Below, piece after piece: positions 1 through 8,663 of a stretch of 64,000 nt of DNA (its first letter is position 1; each line of letters opens with the position of its first letter). Source of the DNA: Candidatus Planktophila sp. (GTDB taxonomy: Bacteria > Actinomycetota > Actinomycetes > Nanopelagicales > Nanopelagicaceae); NCBI GenBank assembly GCA_030681675.1, contig JAUXRP010000040.1, positions 248,001-312,000 on the forward strand, in the 5' to 3' direction. The position numbers were made by a program, and so were the translations under genes. The notes under the pieces are model-generated. The model was not told the origin of the DNA and searched no databases. It was given only the letters and a program-made list of their open reading frames with translations.

Positions 1-1
1 A

Positions 2-406
2 TTGAGGGTTTTGGATGGCAGTGGTTTATCTAAGCAGAATCGAGTAACAGCGTTAATGGTAGGTCAGTTACTTTTTAAACTCCGCCAGGACGAGAAGTTT
101 AAATATATTTACGATTCTCTTCCAGTCGGTGGTATTTCCGGCACCTTGGAATCTAGATTTTTAACAACAGCACCAGTTGCGGTTGGTTTAGTTCGCGCTA
201 AGACTGGAACTCTCAATGGAACGGTAACTTTGGCGGGTTTTGTAGAATCAGTTGACCGTGAATATGTTTTTGTAACTTTAGCTGATGACATCCAACGAGG
301 CGTTCGAGCAAGCGACAAGGCTCGTGCTGCCATAGATCGAATCCTCGGACGAATTGCGGCTCCAAATATTCCAACTGAAATCTCTGAGGTTGAACCTACG
401 CCTTAA
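2..406 (+). CDS. dacB: D-alanyl-D-alanine carboxypeptidase/endopeptidase, S13 family (C-terminal part)
   Basis: The 5' part lies before the window; 134 codons remain, and the first codon (TTG) reads as an internal Leu. Peptidases of this family cut the D-Ala-D-Ala end or crosslinks of peptidoglycan outside the membrane. Visible signals are the DGSGLS block at residues 5-10 of the fragment, which in S13 enzymes belongs to the second active-site motif, and the KTG triad at residues 67-69 in a typical RAKTGTLNG context. In mycobacteria an S13 gene lies close upstream of tilS, as here, although about 6.7 kb of other genes intervene. It ends convergently against the propeller gene. The family call is firm; the exact activity is inferred. 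Confidence 0.88.
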   Translation: MRVLDGSGLSKQNRVTALMVGQLLFKLRQDEKFKYIYDSLPVGGISGTLESRFLTTAPVAVGLVRAKTGTLNGTVTLAGFVESVDREYVFVTLADDIQRGVRASDKARAAIDRILGRIAAPNIPTEISEVEPTP

Positions 407-1486
407 CTACTTATTATCAAAGACTTTAATTGAACCACCATAACAGGCAACCCATGTTCGTTGAGTCGGTACATCAAAGGTGACACCTATGGGTTCATTA
501 CACACCTTAATAGTTTGAATTAACTTCATATTGCTCGTACGAACTTTGGAAACTGTGTCACTCACAAAATTAACTACAAACAGTGCAGAACCATCACTTG
601 ATATAGCCAATGACCGTGCCGCTTTTCCAGTAGTTACAGACTTGCCTGGCTTATTGGTGAGTAAGTTCCAAGAAGCAACTTTGCCCGATAAGTTCATAGT
701 TACGTACATTGTGGAGTTATCAGGTGAAAGGACAATCGCACGCGGATTTCTACCAATAGGAATATAAGAGCGTGAGAAATCTTCGAGGTCTATAACATGT
801 ATTCGGTTACCTCCCATTTCTGCAATGTAAGCATGTTTACTATCACTACTTACGGCAATTCCACGAGGATATCGCCCAATATTTATTGTTTTCATCGTTT
901 TTTGAGTATCCACAGATATGACTTTTAGATCATATGAACACCAATTCGAAACAAGAACGTATTTATTATCCGGAGTCACTTCAACTACTTTTGGAACTGA
1001 ACCCACTGGATAGACGGCATCAATTTCGTAACCGCTTAAGTTGATTCGATACAGAAAACTAGAATCGTAGCGAGAAGCTGGTGAGCACGTGTCGTGGCCC
1101 TCTCGTTTAAAACCCCTTCCATACATTGCATAGTTAGTGACATATAAATACTTTCCGTCAGGAGAATAAGCACCCTCTACTGGGGCACCTTTAAAGTAAG
1201 TTGAGTATTTTGATGCGCCAAACTTTGAAAGCTGGACTGAATCAGAGACTGTCTTTATGAGTTCAAAAGTATTGGAATCATAAATTGTGACACTATGCCG
1301 ATACATCATATTGTGGGCGCTCACTAGACCAGTTCCCGAAGATCTAACTGATTTTGGTGAGATATCTCCAGTAATTGACTTGACTAGAACCATCTTGTTT
1401 TCACTAGTAAGAACGTCACTCTGTGCCGGTATAGAGATGGCACAGAGTGATGTTATTACTGCAAGAGATAGATAATTACGGCGCAT
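407..1486 (-). CDS. Secreted YncE/YVTN-type beta-propeller protein
   Basis: A 359-residue protein with an N-terminal signal peptide (basic start, hydrophobic stretch about residues 5-20, then AQSDV). The rest is a run of about 40-residue repeats carrying YVTN-like strands such as YLYVTNY, KYVLVSNW, HAYIAEM and TMYVTMN, each followed by a turn like SPDN or SSDG. This is the pattern of YncE/lactonase-type seven-bladed propellers. Such proteins act outside the membrane in binding or scaffolding, and no catalytic residues are recognisable. It lies downstream of the acidic-tailed protein on the same strand with a 23 bp gap, so the two may be co-transcribed. Substrate or partner is unknown. Confidence 0.75.
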   Translation of the reverse strand: MRRNYLSLAVITSLCAISIPAQSDVLTSENKMVLVKSITGDISPKSVRSSGTGLVSAHNMMYRHSVTIYDSNTFELIKTVSDSVQLSKFGASKYSTYFKGAPVEGAYSPDGKYLYVTNYAMYGRGFKREGHDTCSPASRYDSSFLYRINLSGYEIDAVYPVGSVPKVVEVTPDNKYVLVSNWCSYDLKVISVDTQKTMKTINIGRYPRGIAVSSDSKHAYIAEMGGNRIHVIDLEDFSRSYIPIGRNPRAIVLSPDNSTMYVTMNLSGKVASWNLLTNKPGKSVTTGKAARSLAISSDGSALFVVNFVSDTVSKVRTSNMKLIQTIKVCNEPIGVTFDVPTQRTWVACYGGSIKVFDNK

Positions 1487-1509
1487 ATTCTAACTGTAAT
1501 GCCTACGAG

Positions 1510-1926
1510 TTAGTCGTCGTCCTCTTCGTCATCATCTTCGTCGTCCTCATAGTCGTCGTCATCGTCGTCCTCATCGTCATCTTCATACTCGAGAACATCA
1601 TCATCATCTTCTTCTTCTCCGAAGATAGGCAATGTCCCAATTGATGGGTTCTTCACTTCATCTGAATTTTGTGTTTCAATCGATTGAATGGCGACGGTTG
1701 CTGTAGTTGGCTCGGTTGCCTGCGAAATCGGAGCGGCAGGAGCAGTTATCTCGATAGCATTGGTCGGACTATCTTCCGCAGAATGCGCGAAGAGGTTGCC
1801 CACACCTAAAATCGAGGCAGTCACAACTAAGGCGATAACCGGCAGACCCTTGGAAACAGTGCGGGGAAATGTGGGAGTGTCCTGCTCGGCAATCTCAATC
1901 CATTCGGGCTTCTGTGGAGGTGTCAT
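1510..1926 (-). CDS. Single-span membrane protein with poly-acidic C-terminal tail
   Basis: 138 residues and no recognised family. Residues 1-27 are hydrophilic, 28-47 form one hydrophobic segment (uncleaved anchor or signal), 48-100 are Ala/Thr/Pro-rich, and from about residue 103 to the end nearly every residue is Asp or Glu, with a few Tyr and Leu. The topology is probably Nin-Cout, putting the acidic tail outside, where it could bind cations. The tail is encoded by a repetitive GTC/ATC/TTC tract (plus strand, roughly 1513-1620), so its length may vary by slippage. An AGGAG ribosome site precedes the ATG at 1926. Function unknown; the tail could also be intracellular if orientation is reversed. 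Confidence 0.7.
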   Translation of the reverse strand: MTPPQKPEWIEIAEQDTPTFPRTVSKGLPVIALVVTASILGVGNLFAHSAEDSPTNAIEITAPAAPISQATEPTTATVAIQSIETQNSDEVKNPSIGTLPIFGEEEDDDDVLEYEDDDEDDDDDDYEDDEDDDEEDDD

Positions 1927-1932
1927 GTGAAG

Positions 1933-1948
1933 CTCCTTTCATTAGGAG
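1933..1948 (-). promoter_or_regulatory. Hairpin covering the ribosome site of the acidic-tail gene
   Basis: On the minus strand CTCCT, a 6-nt loop and AGGAG form a perfect 5-bp inverted repeat, and the AGGAG arm is the Shine-Dalgarno sequence 6 nt before the ATG. It could mask the ribosome site. The stem is short, so chance is quite possible. Confidence 0.3.
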
Positions 1949-2018
1949 AAAAGTAGCCTTTTACCTTGTGAAGCCTCTGTGAAGTGAGCCCTAGTTTGCT
2001 GAGTAATCTAGGCAGGTG

Positions 2019-2885
2019 ATGAGCCTTGTGCGTGGATATGTAGATTTAATGAAACTTCGGGTCGTCGAGCTCCTATTGGTTTCCACTCTACCTGCCATGA
2101 TTTTGGCGGCTAAAGGACTACCTTCTTTTTCACTGGTGGCCACAACGATTCTTGCAGGCACTTTATCTGCAGGTAGTGCCAATGCTTTCAATATGGTCAT
2201 TGAAAGTGAGAGCGACAAATTAATGGCTCGAACTTCAAAGCGACCTATTGTCACTGGTGTACTAAGTAGAACCAATGCTGCGATCTTTGCATTCGTCATT
2301 GGTATTTTATCGCTCATCATTTTTTGGATTTTTACTACACCTCTTGCAACTTTCTTGTCATTTATTGCAATCACATATTATGTCCTTGTTTATACGATTG
2401 GTTTAAAAAGTAGAACTTCCCAGAATATTGTCTGGGGTGGTGCTGCCGGTTGTATGCCCGTATTTATTGGCTGGGCAGCAGTAACTAACTCACTTTCAAT
2501 CACTGCACTTGCTTTCTTTATGGTGATCTTTTTTTGGACTCCACCGCATTTTTGGGCGTTAGCAATTAAGCACAAGGATGACTATTCGGCGGCAGGTATT
2601 CCGATGCTTCCAGTTGTAGCTACTAAGGCAAATGTCGCTCGCCAGATGTGGTTCCATACGGTTTTGATGATTGCATCATCAATTTGGCTAATAATCGCTG
2701 CAGATTTGCCAACTTGGTCTCTAATAGTAACCATTTTGCTTGGCTTGGTATTTTCAAGAGAATTAATATCGCTTAAGGAGAACTCTCCGGATTATGAAAA
2801 AACTGCGGGAAATATTTTTCAGTGGTCAATCACTTATTTGAGTTTACTCTCAGTTGTACTTGTTATCGCTCAACTCAATGCTTGA
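2019..2885 (+). CDS. ctaB: Protoheme IX farnesyltransferase (heme O synthase)
   Basis: Transfers a farnesyl group to heme B to make heme O for cytochrome oxidase, in the cytoplasmic membrane. The UbiA-type prenyltransferase motifs are clear: an N-rich aspartate motif around N58-D66 followed by MARTSKRP (69-76), and the second loop with FWTPPHFWALAIKHKDDY and GIPMLP. The chain is highly hydrophobic with about nine spans, and 288 residues is a normal length. A GTG at 2016 directly precedes the ATG at 2019; I take the ATG. The 3' end overlaps the convergent metZ by 16 bp. The usual cox or transketolase neighbours are not here. Confidence 0.93.
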   Translation: MSLVRGYVDLMKLRVVELLLVSTLPAMILAAKGLPSFSLVATTILAGTLSAGSANAFNMVIESESDKLMARTSKRPIVTGVLSRTNAAIFAFVIGILSLIIFWIFTTPLATFLSFIAITYYVLVYTIGLKSRTSQNIVWGGAAGCMPVFIGWAAVTNSLSITALAFFMVIFFWTPPHFWALAIKHKDDYSAAGIPMLPVVATKANVARQMWFHTVLMIASSIWLIIAADLPTWSLIVTILLGLVFSRELISLKENSPDYEKTAGNIFQWSITYLSLLSVVLVIAQLNA

Positions 2886-4087
2886 GTTATATCTTTAATT
2901 AAATCAGTTGAGTGTTCCAGACCTACCGATAATCTCAACACTGATGACGTAATACCCATTTCAGCTTGGACTTCTGGAGATAAACGTCGATGTGTGGAAG
3001 TTGCCGGATGTGTAATAAGTGATTTACTGTCACCCAAGTTATTAGAGATATCAATAATTCGAAGTTTATTCATGAAGGCAAACACGTATGCCTGATCCCC
3101 AAAAAACTCAATACCAACTGTTGTTCCGCCACCAGTCATTTGCTTCATAGCAAGCTCATAGTCTGGGTGTGACTTTAGACCTGGGAAACGCACTGATTTG
3201 ATTTCGGGACGAGCTTCTAAAAATTCAGCGACAGTTTGAGCATTAGCCACCATTCTTTCTACGCGCATCTCCATTGTTTCCAAAGATTTAACGAGAACCC
3301 ATGCGTTAAAGGGACTCAAAGATGGACCGCTATGTCTGGTAAATGGCATCAATTTTTCATGAATGTAAGAAGAGGAACCAAGAATTGCACCGGCAAGAAC
3401 ACGGCCTTGTCCGTCAATATGCTTAGTTGCAGAGTACATAACTACATCAGCACCCAACTGAAGTGGTTTCTGTAATACAGGTGAAGCCATGACGTTATCG
3501 ACTATAACCGTTGCACCTACTTGATGGGCTAACTCGCTCACCATCGCGATATCGACTATTTCCATTAAAGGGTTGCTTGGCGTTTCAATAAAGACAGCTT
3601 TAGTTGGTTTGCTTAGCGCCTTTGCCCATGCTGTCGGATCATTGCCCTTTACTAATTCGAAAGTTACGCCCCACTTTGGTAAGAACTCTGTGATGACAAC
3701 ATGGCATGAAGAAAACATCGCCGCCGATGCAACAACATGGTCACCCTGTTCAACAATGCAGGCGAGGGAAGAAAACATCGCTGACATTCCAGAACCTGTA
3801 GCTACGCAGTAATCTGCGCCTTCAATTGCCGCCAAGCGCGCTTCAAACATGGCAATCGTTGGATTATGGAAACGGCTGTATAAAAAGTGATCTGTTTCTT
3901 CGGCAAAAGAGTCAAAGGCCTCTTCGGCAGTTGAATACGTGAATCCACTATTTAGATAAAGCGCCTCTGATGTTTCACCAAAGCCTGATCGGGTAAGTCC
4001 GGTACGCACGGCATGTGTTTGGGGATGCAGCTCCCATTGCGGAGCTTCGCGCTCATTTCGGGGGCGGTATCCCCATGGTGTACTCAT
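2870..4087 (-). CDS. metZ: O-succinylhomoserine sulfhydrylase (PLP enzyme)
   Basis: Makes homocysteine from an O-acylated homoserine and sulfide in methionine synthesis; cytoplasmic. It belongs to the Cys/Met-metabolism PLP family: SRFHNPT at 71-77, the VDN aspartate that binds the PLP nitrogen near D197, and the Schiff-base lysine K222 in SATKHIDGQGRVLAG, wording typical of MetZ rather than MetB or MetC. The start at 4087 gives the conserved MSTPWGYRPR opening and 405 residues; an in-frame start 36 bp upstream would run into the divergent ABC gene. Only 25 bp separate the two start codons, so their promoters must overlap or lie within coding sequence. Confidence 0.92.
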   Translation of the reverse strand: MSTPWGYRPRNEREAPQWELHPQTHAVRTGLTRSGFGETSEALYLNSGFTYSTAEEAFDSFAEETDHFLYSRFHNPTIAMFEARLAAIEGADYCVATGSGMSAMFSSLACIVEQGDHVVASAAMFSSCHVVITEFLPKWGVTFELVKGNDPTAWAKALSKPTKAVFIETPSNPLMEIVDIAMVSELAHQVGATVIVDNVMASPVLQKPLQLGADVVMYSATKHIDGQGRVLAGAILGSSSYIHEKLMPFTRHSGPSLSPFNAWVLVKSLETMEMRVERMVANAQTVAEFLEARPEIKSVRFPGLKSHPDYELAMKQMTGGGTTVGIEFFGDQAYVFAFMNKLRIIDISNNLGDSKSLITHPATSTHRRLSPEVQAEMGITSSVLRLSVGLEHSTDLIKDITQALS

Positions 4088-4112
4088 GGTTAATTGTGGC
4101 AGAGTTAGGCTT

Positions 4113-5018
4113 ATGTCTAACACTGCGATTTCTGTTACAGATTTAAGTAAGAAATACGGAGAGCGTATGGCCGTCTCTCATGCAACTTTTGAGGTTCCAT
4201 TGGGCACGATTTGTGGCTTTGTAGGTCCAAATGGTTCAGGCAAAACAACAACCATGAGAATGCTCTTGGGGCTGATCACACCTACAGGCGGCACCGGCGA
4301 GATTTTGGGTGAGTCGATAAAACATCCTGAGAAATACCTACCGCGAGTCGGGGCGATGATTGAGGGTCCAGCCTTTTATCCAGCACTTAGTGGAAAAGAG
4401 AATTTGAACTACTTAGCAAATCTCGGTGGATTTTCAACCGATCGAGTCCAACACCTGCTCGAACTGGTCGGTCTGGGGGACCGTGCTAAATCTAAGTACA
4501 AGACTTACTCATTAGGAATGAAACAGCGTTTGGGTATTGCAGCTGCATTGTTGCCTAATCCAAAGTTATTAATGTTGGATGAGCCAACTAATGGTTTGGA
4601 CCCCGAGGGCATTCAAGAAGTGCGCGCTTTATTGCGCTCGCTTGCAAATGATGGAACCTCAGTCTTTGTATCTTCGCACCTCTTATCCGAACTCGAACTC
4701 ATTAGTGATTACTTAGTTATGTTGCGCAAAGGTGAAGTTGTCTTTACCGGCAAAATGACGGATTTAATGCTGAGCCAGCAACCTGTCATCATCGCTAGAG
4801 GCGCAAACGAAGACGACCTAGAAGTCCTTCTTTCAATTGCAAAGGCTGCTGAACATCGGGCTGTAATTCGTGATGGAGCAGTGCACGTAGAAGGGCCCTC
4901 CAGTTGGGCGGGTGAATTTAACCGGGCGGCATTCAATGCTGGAATAACACTTTCACAATTAACGCCGCAACTTCCTAATCTTGAAGAGACTTTCTTTGAA
5001 ATGACAGGTGAAAAATAA
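4113..5018 (+). CDS. ABC-2 type transporter ATP-binding protein
   Basis: Energises export together with the permease encoded next. Walker A GPNGSGKT is at residues 38-45, the signature reads YSLGMKQR near residue 135, and Walker B plus D-loop read LMLDEPTNGLDPEG, followed by the H-loop SSHLLSELE. Length (301 residues) and the C-terminal extension fit the CcmA/NatA/DrrA group of exporters. I chose ATG 4113 (MSNTAIS) because the in-frame ATG at 4086 overlaps the metZ start and adds a non-conserved leader. The stop overlaps the next ATG (TAATG), so the two are translationally coupled. The substrate is unknown. Confidence 0.88.
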   Translation: MSNTAISVTDLSKKYGERMAVSHATFEVPLGTICGFVGPNGSGKTTTMRMLLGLITPTGGTGEILGESIKHPEKYLPRVGAMIEGPAFYPALSGKENLNYLANLGGFSTDRVQHLLELVGLGDRAKSKYKTYSLGMKQRLGIAAALLPNPKLLMLDEPTNGLDPEGIQEVRALLRSLANDGTSVFVSSHLLSELELISDYLVMLRKGEVVFTGKMTDLMLSQQPVIIARGANEDDLEVLLSIAKAAEHRAVIRDGAVHVEGPSSWAGEFNRAAFNAGITLSQLTPQLPNLEETFFEMTGEK

Positions 5019-5824
5019 TGTGGAATATTGTCTTTTCTGAACTTCGCAAATTACGTCGTCCAACTCTATTTCTTGGCACTATGGGTGCCGTCGTATTTTT
5101 CAGCGCTTTATTCTCATCACTCTTGTTCCTTCTAATAGATTCACCTCAAGGAAACTCTGATCGTGGTCGCGTGGTGACTCGCGAAGTTCTCTCCCTTGCT
5201 ACAGGTGGAGTTCAAGGCTTTAGCAGTGTTGGTGGGTTTTTGGGAATAATCGCACTCTGTGTTTTTGCTGCACAAACGGCGCAGGAGTACACCTATGGCA
5301 CTCTAAGAAATATCTTGGTTCGCCAGCCGGGTCGCTTGCGTGTGCTTGCTGGAAAATTTATAGCGATGGGTTTATTTGCTTTTGTAATGATTATTCTTTC
5401 AGCCATTATCAGTGTGTCTGCATCGGTGATATTGGCGCCGCGTGCAAAAGTCTCAACCGACCTTTGGTTTGGCGCTGATGGTCGACATGCGTTATTGACG
5501 ACCTTCATCAACATAATCATCTCCGTCATTGGATTTGGAACAATTGGCATGGTTTTAGGTTTGCTATTGCGTTCTCCAATCAGTGCGATCTCTTTCGGAG
5601 TTTTATGGCTACTTATCGTTGAAAATCTTCTGATTGCCGTCAAAAACTCGCTAGAAGAGTGGATGCCAGGGGCACAACTTGCTGCGATCGCATCTGGTGG
5701 GGCACCTAGCGGCATTGGAACCGGAGTTGAGTACTCTCATGCTCTAACGGTCGGAGGCTTATACGTGGCCTTTGGAGCTGTAATCGCATCAATCTTGTTC
5801 GTACGCCGTGATGTATCTAATTGA
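5018..5824 (+). CDS. ABC-2 type transporter permease
   Basis: A 268-residue integral membrane protein with about six hydrophobic segments (near residues 20-40, 65-88, 105-135, 160-185, 190-212 and 243-262) and the QEYTYGTLRNIL region after the second span, typical of ABC-2/NosY-like permeases. It shares one base with the preceding ATPase gene, which it pairs with to form an exporter. A CTCTT-tttt-AAGAG inverted repeat follows about 20 bp after the stop, with no clear U-run. Substrate cannot be told; drug, lipid or peptide exporters all look like this. Confidence 0.85.
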   Translation: MWNIVFSELRKLRRPTLFLGTMGAVVFFSALFSSLLFLLIDSPQGNSDRGRVVTREVLSLATGGVQGFSSVGGFLGIIALCVFAAQTAQEYTYGTLRNILVRQPGRLRVLAGKFIAMGLFAFVMIILSAIISVSASVILAPRAKVSTDLWFGADGRHALLTTFINIIISVIGFGTIGMVLGLLLRSPISAISFGVLWLLIVENLLIAVKNSLEEWMPGAQLAAIASGGAPSGIGTGVEYSHALTVGGLYVAFGAVIASILFVRRDVSN

Positions 5825-5899
5825 GGACACCAGCACTGATTACCCCTCTTTTTTAAGAGAGTTCATTTATTCTTAAGGTCTTCCCCCGGAGGTTTTGAT

Positions 5900-7102
5900 T
5901 TGAAAAGAAATAGGGCGATTTCACTTGCTCTGATTGCCGTACTGACCATGGCATCTGCGCCAGCTTTTGCAAAGAGCCCAAAACCATCTCTTGCTCAAAT
6001 TGAAGCGGCTAAAAAGATTGAAGACGAACGAAAAAAAGCAGCGGAAGTTCAGGCCGAAAAATTGGCAGCTGCAAATCAAAACCTACGGACATTAACCGCA
6101 AAAGCAAATGTCGCCGCAACCTCATATGTTAAAGCACAAAAAGAGTTAGCAAAAGCAGAATCAGCTGCACTTGCGGAGGCAAAAAATGCAGCCAAGACTG
6201 CAACCGCAGTTGAAGAAGCACATAGTGTTATTGGACGACTTGCGTCGAATGCATATATTTTGGGCGGAAGCATGAGTGATATTCAACCATTGCTCAGTGC
6301 TAATGGCCCACAGGATCTAATAGATCAACTCAATACCTTAAGTACTTTAGGTTCTAAAAATACAGTTGCATTGGAGCGATTCAAAGCGGCAGAAGTAATT
6401 GCACGAGCAGCAAAGTTAGCCGCCGATGATGCAGCGGCTGAACAACAAAGAGCAACGGCTAAAGTTGCGGCAGCTAAAAGAGTTGCCGATGATGCGAAAG
6501 CTGAGCAAGCAAAAGAAGTTGCTAAGTTACAGAAAGTCCAAGATGAACTAATGAAAGAGTTGCTAAGTGCTCGGAAAGTACGAACTACTCTGGAACAACA
6601 GCGTCAGTTAGCACTCTTAGAAGAAGCGCAAGCTAATCAAGCAACACAGACCTCGGGGCAGTCAAAGATTTGGCCAGATAGAGGTTTTAAAGGGCGATCA
6701 ACTTTTCGAACGACAGAGGCACAACGCCTTAAAGCCGTTGAGTATGCAAAGAAACAAGTTCTAGCGCGCAAACCTTATGTTTGGGGTGATGAGGGACCAA
6801 ATGCTTTTGACTGCTCAGGTCTTGTTTATGCCGCGTATAAATCCGCTGGACTAGCATGGCCTAATTGGGATCGACTTAACTCAGCGCTTTATTCGGGTTA
6901 TACGATGCATGTTTCGCTCAATGCTCTAGTGCCTGGGGATCTCTTGTTTTATTCATACAAGGGAACAATTTCAACTATTCACCACATGGCGATCTATGCC
7001 GGAAACGGAATGATGTGGGAGGCAAATTCAAAGAGTGCCGGCTTGTTGTACTCAAGTATTTATAGCGTTAAGGGACTTATGCCTTTTGGTGGTCGGGTCT
7101 AG
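5900..7102 (+). CDS. Secreted NlpC/P60 peptidoglycan hydrolase with coiled coil
   Basis: Probably a DL-endopeptidase cutting peptide stems in the cell wall, like RipA or P60 proteins. It starts at TTG 5900 after a strong CGGAGG site (5887-5892). A signal peptide (residues 1-25, ending PAFAKS) is followed by a long Ala/Lys/Glu-rich coiled coil (about 30-250) with an RGFKGRS linker. The NlpC/P60 domain starts near residue 275. The catalytic Cys305 sits in DCSGL, and a His (361 or 362) in HHMAIYAG supplies the base. The coiled coil in related enzymes controls activity, for example through FtsX-type partners. 400 residues is usual. It stands alone, 9 bp before tilS. Confidence 0.9.
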   Translation: MKRNRAISLALIAVLTMASAPAFAKSPKPSLAQIEAAKKIEDERKKAAEVQAEKLAAANQNLRTLTAKANVAATSYVKAQKELAKAESAALAEAKNAAKTATAVEEAHSVIGRLASNAYILGGSMSDIQPLLSANGPQDLIDQLNTLSTLGSKNTVALERFKAAEVIARAAKLAADDAAAEQQRATAKVAAAKRVADDAKAEQAKEVAKLQKVQDELMKELLSARKVRTTLEQQRQLALLEEAQANQATQTSGQSKIWPDRGFKGRSTFRTTEAQRLKAVEYAKKQVLARKPYVWGDEGPNAFDCSGLVYAAYKSAGLAWPNWDRLNSALYSGYTMHVSLNALVPGDLLFYSYKGTISTIHHMAIYAGNGMMWEANSKSAGLLYSSIYSVKGLMPFGGRV

Positions 7103-7111
7103 TCTTAACGT

Positions 7112-8068
7112 ATGGATTCAAGCGCACCAGCGATCAGAAGCGCAGTTAGAGGCGCGCTCGAAACCTTTGAGGCCGGTGATTTAATAATTGTTGCGGTTTC
7201 AGGTGGGGCGGACTCATTAGCACTTGCGTACGCACTCACGCTTGAAGCTCCAAAGTTTGCAATCCAACTTCACGCAGTAACCATAGATCACCAGCTTCAA
7301 TCTGGATCTGGGGTTCAAGCTCTCAAAGTAGTTGAACAAATGAATTCTCTTGGTATCGAAATCACAATTGAAAAGGTTTCAGTCGAAGTCACCGATGGGT
7401 TAGAAGCATCGGCGCGCAAAGCAAGATATGCCGCACTTGATTCAATTGGCACCACGTTGAATGCAGCTGCAATCTTTTTGGGGCATACCCGCGATGATCA
7501 AGCCGAAGGCGTTTTACTTGGTCTAGCACGTGGCTCAGGTACTCGTTCACTCTCTGGTATGGCGGTGAGGAATGGAAAATATATTCGACCACTACTTTCT
7601 ATTACACGCGAACAAACCGTAGGCTTGTGCCAAGAGGTTGGTTTATTTGCATGGACCGATCCCCATAATTCGGATTTAAGCTTTGCGCGCGTTCGTGTCC
7701 GAATGCAAGCGATCCCAATCCTTGAAAAGACGATCGGACCTGGAATTTCTGATGCGCTTGCTCGGACTGCCGACCTTTTACGCCAAGATGCAGATGCCCT
7801 TGATGCCTGGGCGGAGCGAGAAATCCAGCAGATTGATTTGAGCGATTTAGCTTGTGATTACTTAGCTCACCTGCCTCGGGCTATCCGAAGTCGGGTTATT
7901 CGCGCGGCAATTTATGCTGCAGGTGCCCCATCTGGCTCGATTTCAGCTGAGCATGTGGGCTCAATTGAGGCGTTAGTCACGGCCTGGAGCGGGCAGGGGG
8001 CTGCTCACCTGCCAGGTGGTGTGAAGGTTGAGCGTTTTTCGGGCAGACTTTCGCTCTTACGTAACTGA
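7112..8068 (+). CDS. tilS: tRNA(Ile)-lysidine synthase
   Basis: Modifies C34 of the CAU-anticodon tRNA(Ile) to lysidine with ATP, so that it reads AUA. The PP-loop ATPase signature SGGADS is at residues 30-35, and the DHQLQSG, GHTRDDQAE and GSGTRSLSGM blocks of the TilS N-terminal domain follow. At 318 residues it is the short actinobacterial form without the full C-terminal domains of the E. coli enzyme. It heads the housekeeping run tilS-hpt-ftsH. The hpt start lies 16 bp after its stop. Confidence 0.93.
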   Translation: MDSSAPAIRSAVRGALETFEAGDLIIVAVSGGADSLALAYALTLEAPKFAIQLHAVTIDHQLQSGSGVQALKVVEQMNSLGIEITIEKVSVEVTDGLEASARKARYAALDSIGTTLNAAAIFLGHTRDDQAEGVLLGLARGSGTRSLSGMAVRNGKYIRPLLSITREQTVGLCQEVGLFAWTDPHNSDLSFARVRVRMQAIPILEKTIGPGISDALARTADLLRQDADALDAWAEREIQQIDLSDLACDYLAHLPRAIRSRVIRAAIYAAGAPSGSISAEHVGSIEALVTAWSGQGAAHLPGGVKVERFSGRLSLLRN

Positions 8069-8084
8069 ACCAAAGGGAGCCTTC

Positions 8085-8636
8085 GTGGATTTAGCTGGAG
8101 TTGCACATGAGATCGAACGGGTTGTCGTCACTGAGGATGAGTTGCAAGCAAAAATAAAAGAACTTGCGGCGCGAGTTGATAAAGATTATGAGGGAAGAGA
8201 TCTTCTATTGATCGGTGTTCTAAAGGGTGCAGTAATGGCTGTGGCCGATATTTCACGTGCAATGCAACGCCACATCGAGATAGATTGGATGGCGGTTTCA
8301 TCCTACGGCTCTGGAACAAAATCTAGTGGAGTAGTTCGTATTCTAAAAGATTTAGATCGTGACATAACAGGAAGAAATGTTTTAATCATTGAAGACATAG
8401 TTGATTCGGGATTAACTCTCTCATGGCTCAAGGCAAACCTTGAATCGCGCGGAGTCGGGAGTGTTGAAATTCTTTCAATTTTACGTAAACCTGAGGCGGC
8501 TAAAGTTGAAGTGAATGTTAAATATGTCGGATTTGAAATTCCACCTGATTTTGTTGTTGGGTATGGTCTCGATTTTGATGAAAAATATCGCAACCTTCCA
8601 TTCATAGGTGTGCTTGCTAAGCACATGTATTCGTAG
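8085..8636 (+). CDS. hpt: Hypoxanthine(-guanine) phosphoribosyltransferase
   Basis: Salvages hypoxanthine and guanine to IMP and GMP with PRPP. The PRPP-binding loop NVLIIEDIVDSGLT is at residues 98-111, with the LKGAVM block earlier and FVVGYGLDF near the C-terminus, all typical of HPRT. The start is GTG 8085, with an AAAGGGAG site at 8072-8079; the frame stays open upstream into tilS, but that extension is not conserved. 183 residues is normal. Its place between tilS and ftsH is the classical bacterial arrangement. Confidence 0.93.
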   Translation: MDLAGVAHEIERVVVTEDELQAKIKELAARVDKDYEGRDLLLIGVLKGAVMAVADISRAMQRHIEIDWMAVSSYGSGTKSSGVVRILKDLDRDITGRNVLIIEDIVDSGLTLSWLKANLESRGVGSVEILSILRKPEAAKVEVNVKYVGFEIPPDFVVGYGLDFDEKYRNLPFIGVLAKHMYS

Positions 8637-8663
8637 ATCCTGAAGAAACGAGAAATACATAAA

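Noticed and set aside
1447-1644. Plus-strand frame encoding a Val/Ile-rich hydrophobic peptide
   Set aside because: It is the antisense reading of the acidic-tail tract; GTC/ATC/TTC repeats give hydrophobic residues on this strand automatically.
4088-4112. SAM riboswitch before metZ
   Set aside because: Only 25 bp lie between the metZ and ABC ATPase start codons, far too short.
5293-5715. 140-codon minus-strand frame inside the ABC-2 permease gene
   Set aside because: Shadow of a clear membrane-protein gene; the plus-strand product has spans and family motifs.
5825-5899. c-di-AMP (ydaO) riboswitch before the NlpC/P60 gene, as in other actinobacteria
   Set aside because: Only 75 bp are available and the conserved riboswitch core is not seen.
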